DNA of 64,000 nt from Alistipes sp. An66 (GTDB lineage Bacteria > Bacteroidota > Bacteroidia > Bacteroidales > Rikenellaceae), in assembly GCF_002161445.1 (NCBI RefSeq), contig NZ_NFHT01000007.1, positions 62,001 through 126,000 on the forward strand, written 5' to 3'. The notes beneath the pieces were generated by a model. That model saw only the letters and a list, made by a program, of their open reading frames with translations. It had not been told where the DNA came from and ran no database searches. The translations under genes and the position numbers were made by a program. Every line of letters starts with the position of its first letter. Positions within the stretch are counted from its first letter, which is position 1. Shown one piece after another: positions 8,525 through 16,870 of this stretch.

Positions 8525-10111
8525 TCAATCGACCTTCACGGTCTGCAACTTGACCCAACCGTCGGCCGTCTTCTCGTTGTTGACCGCCAGCTCAATGGCC
8601 GGGACATTCTCTTTGGTCGTATCGACGATGGCAATACCCCACGTATAGGTACCGGCCGGAAGATCGATGGCCGGCGTCTCAAAGACATAGGAGAAGGGCT
8701 TGCTGTCGACCCACGTCGAGGGTTCGCACTTGTCGTCGACGAAGACCTTCCGCGCAGCGCCCGACTCATCGAGCAGCGCATAGGCCACCTTGTACTTGTA
8801 GTTCCACTGGGGCAGGTTGTTGGGCATGTACCCCCAGCCCATGTTGCGCCAACGCGAAGCGACCTTCACGCGGCTTCCGGCAGCCACCTGATCCGGCACG
8901 GTCACCTGATCCGGATAGATGCGGTAACCGCCCTCGGAGACGAAGCTCTTGACCAGATCGAAGGCGTCGTTGAACCACGACTGGGTCTCCTCGCCCACGC
9001 GGAAGTCCATCATGTTGACATGCGCCTCGGCCGAGGCGTCATACTCTCCCTTGCGGACATCCTCCGGATGCCCCTGGCGATACCCGGCCGGGTCGTTCCA
9101 GTAGGAGTGGCTGCTGACGATGTAACCGCCCTCCATGATGATGGGGACCTTGAAACGCCACTGTGCGGCAAGGGCCTTCTCCCAGGTGCTGTATCCCCAT
9201 CCGGAGTTGTTCATGCCGAAAGCGTCGTGGCGCAGGCAATAGCCGTTGGAAACGGCCAGAGCAATCAGGCTCTCGCTGTTCGGATTGGCCTCCCCCTCGC
9301 TCGTCGGATGGCCGATCACCCGGTGATAGTTGATCACCAGCGGAACCTTCGTGAAGTATTTGGCATACAGCTTGGTGATCCAGTCGAGGACTTCGCGCTT
9401 GACCGTCTCGGTATTCTCGTCGACGGCCGACACGTCATTCTCGTCATAGGCTACGCTGTGGCCCTCGCCCCATTTCCCGAGACCGTATCCGTCGATGAAG
9501 GCCGTGCGGTCCGGGTCGTTGAACTCCTCGGCAAAGGCCTGGACGAACTTCTCATAATACTGCTGGAAGATGGGATCCTGCGGCATCGGGGTCTTGCGGT
9601 CGGGGTATTTCGCATTCTCCAAAGCATACTTCGCACCGGCATCATAGACGAACTGGGGCGTATTGGCCCCCTGATCGCGTCCGTCGACCACGACACGGAA
9701 AGCAATGGGGAGGTTCCGTTCCCGGGCGGCCTGCACCAGTTTGTAGACCTTCGAATCGGGATCTTTCCAGGCATACTGCCCGTCCGCAGGGTTCAGCACC
9801 GACCACTTCGTGCGGATGTAGCAGGCCGAAGCGTAGTCGGCCACCTTCACGTTCTGGCCCAGCGACGGCACATAGATCTCCGTATCGAAATAGGAGGGGT
9901 CGTAATCGGCGCTGACATACATGACCCAACCGTTCAGCGGATTGTGCAGCACGTCGCTGCGATTGTAGGCCGGTTTCACGGTCACTCCCTCAACGGTTTC
10001 GCCGCCGTCACCCGCTCCGTCATCGGATTTCGAGCAGCCGCACGACGCCGAGCAGAGAAACGCCAACGCCATGAAAACCGCCAATAATCTCTTGTCCATA
10101 TTCATACGCAT
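8525..10111 (-). CDS. PUL lipoprotein with TIM-barrel, DUF4874/DUF4832-like; candidate glycosidase
   Basis: A 528-residue lipoprotein (signal with cysteines near residues 20-26; ATGs at 10111, 10105 and 10099 are all possible starts). The central part reads as an (alpha/beta)8 barrel, followed by a C-terminal beta domain (from about 400: 'VTVPDQVAAGSRVKV' and 'GTYTWGIAIVDT'). Glutamates occur at two places expected for clan GH-A catalytic residues: 'GKWGEG' (Glu216, end of a putative strand 4) and 'IIMEGG' (Glu327, putative strand 7). The layout resembles the DUF4874/DUF4832 families. It sits directly after the SusE-like gene, the usual place of a surface glycan-binding protein or endo-acting enzyme. 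Assignment as an enzyme is inference. Confidence 0.65.
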   Translation of the reverse strand: MRMNMDKRLLAVFMALAFLCSASCGCSKSDDGAGDGGETVEGVTVKPAYNRSDVLHNPLNGWVMYVSADYDPSYFDTEIYVPSLGQNVKVADYASACYIRTKWSVLNPADGQYAWKDPDSKVYKLVQAARERNLPIAFRVVVDGRDQGANTPQFVYDAGAKYALENAKYPDRKTPMPQDPIFQQYYEKFVQAFAEEFNDPDRTAFIDGYGLGKWGEGHSVAYDENDVSAVDENTETVKREVLDWITKLYAKYFTKVPLVINYHRVIGHPTSEGEANPNSESLIALAVSNGYCLRHDAFGMNNSGWGYSTWEKALAAQWRFKVPIIMEGGYIVSSHSYWNDPAGYRQGHPEDVRKGEYDASAEAHVNMMDFRVGEETQSWFNDAFDLVKSFVSEGGYRIYPDQVTVPDQVAAGSRVKVASRWRNMGWGYMPNNLPQWNYKYKVAYALLDESGAARKVFVDDKCEPSTWVDSKPFSYVFETPAIDLPAGTYTWGIAIVDTTKENVPAIELAVNNEKTADGWVKLQTVKVD

Positions 10112-10214
10112 TTAACAGATTTCGTTTGTAAAAAGGGTGCCGTACCCTTCTGTCGATCGGAATCCGGTCTCCATACCGATACGGCACCGTCTCTGGGGAT
10201 TCAAAGGCTCCGCA

Positions 10215-11507
10215 CTACTTGTTCCGGGCCAGGATCGTCATATTCCGCAGGTCGAGGATCAGTAGATCGGCGGAAGGAACATCGTAGTAAGAATTTCGCA
10301 CCGCGCTGGACACTCCGCCATGCAACTCGCTTACCTTACCCAGCGGTAGCGAAATCTCCTGCTTCTCCGTATCCGTTTTGGGAGGACAAGTGAAACAATA
10401 GGAGTGGGACAGATCAAAAGGTTTGCCGTTCGACTGCATGAGAGGTTTGCCTTCGCTGTCGGTAAATCCCTTTGCCAGAGCGAACTTCATCTTTCCCTTG
10501 TACTTCGTACCGTTATGCTTCGCAGCATCGTAAACCAGTATCTGCGGATCGGCCATACTTGGCTCGAAAGTAACCTCTTTCGTTCCCCAACCTGTGCCGG
10601 CGCCGTACAGGTACAGAACACCGGTTACCGGAATTGTCACTTCGGGATTGGAAGCATCCCCAGTCAGATGGAACGTTACCGACAGCGGCTTCAGGTCGGT
10701 AGCCTCCGAGTAGAAGCGCACCTGCTTGTTCTGCATGTCGATCAGCAGGCGGTACTTGCCGGCTGCGGGGATGTTCCACGAAACGGGCGTCTCCTGCATC
10801 TTCACGTCGATCAACTCTCCGTCGTGGATGTCGCTCGCCCCATCGGCCGGAACGAGGTAGTAGTTCAGGCCGTCGAACTCGACCGGAACCTGCAAATCGC
10901 CGATCTGCAAGTCACCATACCAGGCGTAAAGGTTCTCGTTCTCGACAGTCTTCCCGATCTCGGTCTCTCCGCCGACTACCGACGATCCGTCGATCGACAT
11001 CTTGTCGGCCGCAAAGATATCGACATGGATCGGCGTGACGTTCACCTCCACGGTGCGCACCTCGGGCATCTCGTAGGTCTCGCCGCCGACATACTCGGCG
11101 ATGACACGGAAGGCCAGCGTAAAGTTCTTGTTCACGGGCAGGTTCCAACGTTCGTTGGCCCAGTTGTTGAGCTGCTCGGAGGTGAAGCTTCGGCTGAATA
11201 TCCCTTCATCCTCCACGGTCTCGATCGTGGTCGAGGAGCCGAAGTTGTTGGTCACGACGTCCAGTTTGGTCGTATAGGTGACCAGGAAGTCATCGGACAC
11301 CTGGCGGGCCGGCGTCCACTCGAAGGTCAGCACCGGGTCCGTAAGGTGCTCCTCATCCAGGACAATGTCAGCCGACGATGCCGTGAGCGTCAAGGTTTCG
11401 GGAACCGGGTCGGCGTCGTGCTCGTAAGGATCCCAGGCGCAAGCCCACTGCCCCACGGCAAGAAGGGTCAGGAGCGATACGTTGCATGCAAATTTTATCT
11501 TTTTCAT
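10215..11507 (-). CDS. SusE-like surface glycan-binding lipoprotein
   Basis: About 430 residues. The start is set at MKKIKFACNVSLLTLLAV, a lipoprotein-type signal with Cys23; upstream in-frame codons have no signal character. The N-terminal 'ETLTLTASSADIVLDEE...LTFEW' segment is the SusE immunoglobulin-like domain that follows the lipid anchor. Two later modules contain 'AGKYRLLIDMQNKQVRFY' and 'VTFHLTGDASNP', similar to the tandem starch-binding-type domains of SusE/SusF. It lies 120 bases after susD in the PUL. The role is to capture oligosaccharide at the cell surface beside the SusCD transporter. The ligand is unknown and the lipobox (QWAC) is atypical. Confidence 0.8.
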   Translation of the reverse strand: MKKIKFACNVSLLTLLAVGQWACAWDPYEHDADPVPETLTLTASSADIVLDEEHLTDPVLTFEWTPARQVSDDFLVTYTTKLDVVTNNFGSSTTIETVEDEGIFSRSFTSEQLNNWANERWNLPVNKNFTLAFRVIAEYVGGETYEMPEVRTVEVNVTPIHVDIFAADKMSIDGSSVVGGETEIGKTVENENLYAWYGDLQIGDLQVPVEFDGLNYYLVPADGASDIHDGELIDVKMQETPVSWNIPAAGKYRLLIDMQNKQVRFYSEATDLKPLSVTFHLTGDASNPEVTIPVTGVLYLYGAGTGWGTKEVTFEPSMADPQILVYDAAKHNGTKYKGKMKFALAKGFTDSEGKPLMQSNGKPFDLSHSYCFTCPPKTDTEKQEISLPLGKVSELHGGVSSAVRNSYYDVPSADLLILDLRNMTILARNK

Positions 11508-11627
11508 ACTCTTTTTTTCATGGTTGCTGATGCGGTCCGGATCACCGGACACTTCACTTTGCTTCTCTTGTCCGCCCGGCAAAGGAAGGGGATCGGAATC
11601 CCCCTTCGTCGGCGGATCATGTTCATG

Positions 11628-13316
11628 CTACTCGTCGTAGCCGGGGTTCTGCGGGAACTCCACATCGCGGTTGGCGTCGCGGATTGCCTGCGGGATGGGC
11701 CACAGCACATGGTAATCCTTAATCCGATCTCGCGCCTCCGGATTGTACTTCTTCACGCGGTCGATCAACGTACCCGTGCGGACCAGCGTAAAGCGGCGGC
11801 TCTCCTCACCGTAGAGTTCGCGGATGCGCTCGTCGAGCAGGAAGTCCATCGTCATGTCAGCAGCGTCGACATCGCTCACACGGGCACGGCGGCGCACCTC
11901 GTTCACGGCATCGGCGGCCTTGTCAGGCATGTTCTGACGAAGGTAGGCCTCGGCCAGCAGCAGATAGGTCTCGGCCAGACGGAACTTCATGCGGTCCTTG
12001 TACGAACCGGTGAGTTGCAGGTTCTCCTCCTTGCCGAAGAAGAACTTTTTCAAGGCCGGGAAGAGCTGTGCCTGGGACCAGGTGTCATCGGTAATCGGAC
12101 ACTTCTGTTCGAGTTTGTTCGGCGTCAACGGGTTGTTGTAGTACCAGTTGCGCTTGATGCTGTATTCCGAATTGCGGATATCGCCATCCTCGAAGATACC
12201 CCCTTCCTGAATACCGGGATACCCTTCGGCTTCATCGGCCGTCGTGGCGCTGGTGCCCTTGACGCCGATCCACCATTTCAGCGGACGGATCTGTGCCAGA
12301 CCGCGGCCGCCCAGCGAATCGGCCAGCGCGAAGCCGTCGATGTTGAAGTACTGGGGATTCCACGCACGGCGGGTCCAGTCGTCGGAGTTCGTACCGCCGC
12401 CGACCGTGTTGTACTGGAACTGCATGACCCAGATGCTCTCGGTATTGCCGGCCGAACGGTTCTGGTTGTTTTCGAGGAACATGTCGCTGAAATAGTCGCC
12501 GGCCTCATCGAGGTGCTTGCCGTAGCGGGCCTTCACCAGGCTGTAATGGCCGCTTCCGATTACATCCAGCGCATTCTCCTCGGCGAGCCGGTAGTCGCCG
12601 TCGGCACCGCGGAACAGATACATCTCGCTCAACAGGTGGCGGGCGGCCCAGGTGGTGAGCTTACCCTCCTTCACGGCATCGGGATCCTCCGGCAGATAGG
12701 TCTTGGCAAATTCGAGGTCGTCGATGATATGTCCCAGCACCTCGGCTTTCGGGGTCCGCGTGAACGAGAGGAGGAACGGCGTCTGAATGGTCTCCACCCA
12801 GGGCACATCGCCGTAGAGATAGACCAGCGTCCGGTAGGCATAGGCGCGGAAGAAACGGGCCTCGGCCTGATAGAGCTGCTTGTCGGTGGGATAATCCCAG
12901 TTCTTGTTCTTTTCGGAGTAGATCAGCAGTTCGTTGGCCGATGCGATGAGGTTGTAGGCCCAGTTCCAGTAGGAGCCGACGAAGAGTGTCGACGGGTTGA
13001 GCGTCAGTTCGGCAAAGGGAACCAGCGAACCGTCGCGCACGGTACCCATGCGGCAGATGTCGGTCGAGATCTGCAACACCTCGTAGGCGCAGGCGCCGTT
13101 GTGCATGAAGGCGCCGCTCTCACCCCAGGTGTTGTACTCCGAACGTGCGATGGCATAGAGTCCGGCAGACCCCACTTCGAAGCCCAGCGTGCTGGTGTAG
13201 GTATTGTCGGGCGCGAGCGAACTTTTCAGATCCTCCTCGAGGAAGTCGGCACAGCCCGCAGCAAGCGACAGAAGCGAACATGCGGCGCTGATCTTGATAT
13301 AATTCATCATTTTCAT
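11628..13316 (-). CDS. SusD-family outer-membrane glycan-binding lipoprotein
   Basis: A 562-residue RagB/SusD protein with lipobox 'LSLAAGC' (Cys22) followed by the typical 'DFLEEDLKSSLAPDNTY'. TPR-like helices include 'EARFFRAYAYRTLVYLYGDVPWVE', a strong family mark (here split over adjacent positions), and the C-terminal half has 'KFRLAETYLLLAEAYLRQNM' and 'FLLDERIRELYGEE'. It forms the lid over the SusC transporter and binds oligosaccharides at the cell surface. It is 13 bases downstream of susC, as in nearly all PULs, so the two are co-transcribed. The family assignment is secure; the bound sugar is not known. Confidence 0.96.
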   Translation of the reverse strand: MKMMNYIKISAACSLLSLAAGCADFLEEDLKSSLAPDNTYTSTLGFEVGSAGLYAIARSEYNTWGESGAFMHNGACAYEVLQISTDICRMGTVRDGSLVPFAELTLNPSTLFVGSYWNWAYNLIASANELLIYSEKNKNWDYPTDKQLYQAEARFFRAYAYRTLVYLYGDVPWVETIQTPFLLSFTRTPKAEVLGHIIDDLEFAKTYLPEDPDAVKEGKLTTWAARHLLSEMYLFRGADGDYRLAEENALDVIGSGHYSLVKARYGKHLDEAGDYFSDMFLENNQNRSAGNTESIWVMQFQYNTVGGGTNSDDWTRRAWNPQYFNIDGFALADSLGGRGLAQIRPLKWWIGVKGTSATTADEAEGYPGIQEGGIFEDGDIRNSEYSIKRNWYYNNPLTPNKLEQKCPITDDTWSQAQLFPALKKFFFGKEENLQLTGSYKDRMKFRLAETYLLLAEAYLRQNMPDKAADAVNEVRRRARVSDVDAADMTMDFLLDERIRELYGEESRRFTLVRTGTLIDRVKKYNPEARDRIKDYHVLWPIPQAIRDANRDVEFPQNPGYDE

Positions 13317-13329
13317 GGACAGGTCTCAA

Positions 13330-16300
13330 TTAAAAGGTTATGGTTAAGCCCAGCACATAGGAACGGGCGGTCGGGAACGAAGCGAACCAGGTGTTGTCGT
13401 AGTTGAGCATCTGGCGCATGTTCGAGAAGGCGCAGACGTTGTTCACGCTGAAATTCACATCCAGGGCGCTCAAACCGATCTTGCGGACGATCTTCTGGGA
13501 GAAGCGGTAGCCCAGCGTGATGTTACGCAGCTGCACATAGTTGAGCTTCTTGTAGTAGCCGTGGTCGAACGAAGCCTGGTAGCCCGGCGATACGACCTCG
13601 GCATCGGGGGTTTCGGGCGTCCAGTACCTCACGCCATGGATGTAGTTGCCCGAACCGAACGTATAGGACGAGATGTTGGCCACGTTGTCGGTCATCCATT
13701 TCCCGAAGACGCCGTTGAAGAGGATCGAGAAGTAGAGATTCTTATAGGAGAGCCGGTTGCCCATCGCCATCGTAAAGCTGGGGTTCTTGCTTCCGATGAC
13801 CTTGCGGTCGTTGGAGTCGATGATGCCGTTACCGTCGACATCTTCGAGTTTGGCGGCACCGGGTGTCGCGCCGGTCTGGTGAGCCACCTCCTTGCCTCCG
13901 CCGTCGATGAACGTGAACTCGTCACCCTCCTGCCAGATACCGACCATATTCCAGTCGTAGTAGACCGAAAGCGGCTGGCCGATGAACCACTTGTTGTTCA
14001 CGTCGTCCTTTCCGTCGCCGCGCAGTTCGACGATCTCGTCGCGGTTGAGCGAGAAGGTGAAGTCGGTGCTCCAGGTGAAGTTTTTCTTGCGTATGTTATC
14101 TGAATTCAAAGTCAGTTCGACACCCTTGTTGCGGGTCTGTCCCACGTTGTCCCAGATCTTGCTGTAACCGTTCATGATGGGCACCGTACGGGTCATCAGC
14201 AGGTCGTAGGTGTTCGAGAGATACATGTCGAGCGAACCGCTCAACCGGCCGTTGAAGAACGAGAAGTCGAGACCGACGTTGGCCGTATAGGTGGTCTCCC
14301 AGCGCAGGTCGGGGTTACCGATACCGTCGCTCGGCAGGTAGGCCGAGTTGACGGCCGACGAGGTGTCGCCCCAGATGTATTTCACACCGTTGGTCGAATA
14401 GAGGCGGTCGAGGGTCTGGTAACGCGAGATGGCGTTGTTACCGTTGGCGCCATACGAAAGGCGGATCTTCAACATGTCGACCCAGGTGGCGTTGTCCTTG
14501 ATGAAGTTCTCCTCACCGATGTGCCATGCCACGGCTGCCGAGGGGAAGAAGGCGTACTTGTTGTTGCGTCCGAAGACCGAGGCACCGTCGACACGTCCGG
14601 TCAGCGTGACGAGGTACTTGCTGTCGAAGCCGTAGTTCAGACGGAGCATGCTCGACACCATGGTCTCCTTCCAGTAGCTGGAACCGATCGTGATCTTGTT
14701 CTCGGCGCCGTCCATGCGGTAGAAGCTCGAATCGTCATTCACGAAGCCCTCGCCGCTCTGCGATGCGCTCGTGGATTTCATCTCCTGCACGGAGAAGAGG
14801 CCCGTAGCGTCGATGTGGTGTTTGCCGAAGGTCCGGTCGTATTTGAGCACGTTCTCCCACGTGTAGTCCGTATTGTGGGAGTTGGAGATCTCGGCACGTC
14901 CGTCCACCTTCTTGCCGGTCACGGTGTTGCGGCCGTAGTAGGTTCCGTCGAACGTATTGCGGTAGTTGTAACCGAACTGCGACCGGAAGGTAAGCCCCTC
15001 GACCGGGAACTTGATGTCGATGAAGCCGTTGACGAGCATGTTGCGGCCCGTGCGTTTCTGATCGGCGTTGACATCCTTCATCGGGTTGGGAAGGTTCGAA
15101 TAATCCATCGGCTCCTCATAGTAGGCCCCCGTCTCGTCCTTGTAGATACCCCAGGGGCTCTGCTTGATGGCATGTTCGAGGTTGGGGGTGGCGCCGCCGC
15201 TCTCGCGGTTCACAAACTGCGTGGTCAGGCCCACCGAGAGCCAGTTGTTGAGCGTCTGGTTGATGCTGGCGTAGACGTTCGTACGTTGGTAGTTCGAGTT
15301 GTAGACGACGCCGGGGTTGTCCAGGTAGGAGACCGAAGCCGTATAGGTGGTCTTGTCGTTACCGCCCGAGATGCTCAACTGGTGGTCCATCGTGAAGACG
15401 CTGCGGAAAACATAGTCCTGCCAGTCGTTGGTCACGCCCTTGGCGTAGTTGACCTTCTCGCTGGCGCTGATGATCTGTCCCACCAGCGGGTCGAGCTGTT
15501 CGCCCGAGTAGTTGTTTTTCAGACGGCCCATGTCCTGCTTGAAGCGGATGAACTCGTTGGGGCCCATGACCTGAATGCGCTGCATGGGTTCGGCGATTCC
15601 CAGTTTGGTCTTGTAGGTCACGTGCAGGTCACCCTTGGCGCCGCGTTTGGTCTGGATCAGGATGACGCCGTTCGAACCACGCGAACCGTAGATAGCCACC
15701 GACGAAGCGTCTTTCAGCACCGACATGTTGTCGATCAGGTTGGGGTCGAGGTCGGCCAGCGAACCCGAATAGGGAATTCCGTCGAGGATGATCAGCGGCG
15801 AGTTGCTGCCCGAGAGGGAGTTCTGACCGCGGATCAGCAGCGACTGGTTGCTGCCGGGAGCGGCGTTGGAGGTCGTGATGTTGAGACCTGCGACCTGGCC
15901 GACCAAACGGTCCATGAGGTTGCTCGACGAAACCATTTCGAGCGTCTCCTTGTCGACCACGGCAAGGCCTCCGGTAAGGTCCTTCTTTTTCTGCGAACCG
16001 TAACCCACGACGACCACTTCGTCGAGCGACTGGGCGCTGGGCACCATCTTCACGTTGACAACCGTCTGATTGCCGACCTGGACCTCCTGATCCGTATATC
16101 CCAGATAGGAGAAGACCAGCGTCGAGGCGGGCGCGGCCTTGATCTCGAATGCGCCCTGGTTGTTGGTTACGGCACCGGTATTGTTGCTCTCCTTCACGAG
16201 AACCACGACTCCGGCCATCGGAGCGTCATGCTCATCCACGACCGTTCCCGTTATTTTCCCGGCATTCTGTTGAGCGACGGCGAACGGCGGGATTGCCGCC

Positions 16301-16359
16301 AGGGAGACGAAGACGGCAAGAATCACACTGTTTTTCAGTTTTTGGAATATTCCTGACAT
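13330..16359 (-). CDS. SusC-family TonB-dependent outer-membrane transporter
   Basis: About 1009 residues; the start is placed at MSGIFQKLKNSVILAVFV, the beginning of the signal peptide. After it come a carboxypeptidase-like regulatory domain ('ITGTVVDEHDAPMAGV', ending near residue 100), the TonB box 'LDEVVVVGYG', the plug domain ('VLKDASSVAIYGSRGSNGVILI') and a 22-strand barrel ending in an aromatic-rich 'VLGLTITF'. It imports oligosaccharides into the periplasm with energy from TonB-ExbBD. It is the first structural gene of the PUL, with a leader of about 500 bases before the regulator gene. Confidence 0.97.
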   Translation of the reverse strand: MSGIFQKLKNSVILAVFVSLAAIPPFAVAQQNAGKITGTVVDEHDAPMAGVVVLVKESNNTGAVTNNQGAFEIKAAPASTLVFSYLGYTDQEVQVGNQTVVNVKMVPSAQSLDEVVVVGYGSQKKKDLTGGLAVVDKETLEMVSSSNLMDRLVGQVAGLNITTSNAAPGSNQSLLIRGQNSLSGSNSPLIILDGIPYSGSLADLDPNLIDNMSVLKDASSVAIYGSRGSNGVILIQTKRGAKGDLHVTYKTKLGIAEPMQRIQVMGPNEFIRFKQDMGRLKNNYSGEQLDPLVGQIISASEKVNYAKGVTNDWQDYVFRSVFTMDHQLSISGGNDKTTYTASVSYLDNPGVVYNSNYQRTNVYASINQTLNNWLSVGLTTQFVNRESGGATPNLEHAIKQSPWGIYKDETGAYYEEPMDYSNLPNPMKDVNADQKRTGRNMLVNGFIDIKFPVEGLTFRSQFGYNYRNTFDGTYYGRNTVTGKKVDGRAEISNSHNTDYTWENVLKYDRTFGKHHIDATGLFSVQEMKSTSASQSGEGFVNDDSSFYRMDGAENKITIGSSYWKETMVSSMLRLNYGFDSKYLVTLTGRVDGASVFGRNNKYAFFPSAAVAWHIGEENFIKDNATWVDMLKIRLSYGANGNNAISRYQTLDRLYSTNGVKYIWGDTSSAVNSAYLPSDGIGNPDLRWETTYTANVGLDFSFFNGRLSGSLDMYLSNTYDLLMTRTVPIMNGYSKIWDNVGQTRNKGVELTLNSDNIRKKNFTWSTDFTFSLNRDEIVELRGDGKDDVNNKWFIGQPLSVYYDWNMVGIWQEGDEFTFIDGGGKEVAHQTGATPGAAKLEDVDGNGIIDSNDRKVIGSKNPSFTMAMGNRLSYKNLYFSILFNGVFGKWMTDNVANISSYTFGSGNYIHGVRYWTPETPDAEVVSPGYQASFDHGYYKKLNYVQLRNITLGYRFSQKIVRKIGLSALDVNFSVNNVCAFSNMRQMLNYDNTWFASFPTARSYVLGLTITF

Positions 16360-16728
16360 AAAAGAATGTTTTAGGTTAATGCACAAATAGAGGTGGGATC
16401 AAACAATAATGACGAAACGCGTTGTCCGGGCGTTCGTCATCCATTCCAGCGATACATCATAGGCAACAAAGTTTAGGTTTCAGGTTTCAAGGGTGATCAG
16501 TGTACAGCCCGGACATGCCGGAACTTTTCAAGACAAATATCCGGAAAACATCAGGAATGGGCGGGAGTCTTTTATTCGGAAATGGTTCCATTTCATCCGC
16601 CCCGGACATTTACGCACCCTTTTCCGGAGAAAAAGAAACCCCGTCCCGGGAGCCTGCGGGGGTGTATGCGGCAGTTTTCGGAAGGATCCGGGGAGGTCCC
16701 GTCAGAGAATCGTACGGCAACCCCGTGC

Positions 16729-16771
16729 GCACTCCTGCCGGAGCCGGAGATTCCGGCCCCGGCAGGAGTGC
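16729..16771. repeat. Long near-perfect inverted repeat upstream of the PUL
   Basis: Arms of about 20 bp (16729-16748 and 16752-16771) around a 3-base centre, with a single mismatch (16742 against 16758). It lies downstream of the regulator terminator and upstream of susC on the minus strand. It could be a second terminator or an RNA structure in the susC leader. Confidence 0.6.
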
Positions 16772-16788
16772 GGAAGCCGGTACAAGAA

Positions 16789-16820
16789 ATCGGGGACGGC
16801 ATCAGTCTGCCGTCCCCGAT
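16789..16820 (-). terminator. Terminator of the hybrid regulator gene
   Basis: Perfect 13-bp arms (16789-16801 and 16808-16820) with a 6-base loop, about 50 bases past the regulator stop; the minus-strand tail starts TTCTTG. Confidence 0.75.
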
Positions 16821-16870
16821 CCGGATGGAGGAGCGAAGTCCCGACCCGCCGGACGACGGGCCTGAATGCT

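Larger units (their letters stand above)
16360..16870. other. Intergenic region between susC and its regulator
   Basis: About 510 bases without a convincing gene. It is the likely promoter and operator zone of the PUL operon (minus strand). Near susC there is a tandem AGGTTTC pair (16475-16488) beside a CAAAGTTTA sequence (16467-16475), which on the minus strand resembles a degenerate TAnnTTTG box. Near the regulator stop lie two strong hairpins listed separately. The short reading frames here have no domain character. Confidence 0.5.

Noticed and set aside
10404..13406. 1000-codon plus-strand frame across SusE, SusD and their gap
   Set aside because: It crosses two well-supported minus-strand genes and the gap between them, with no domain character.
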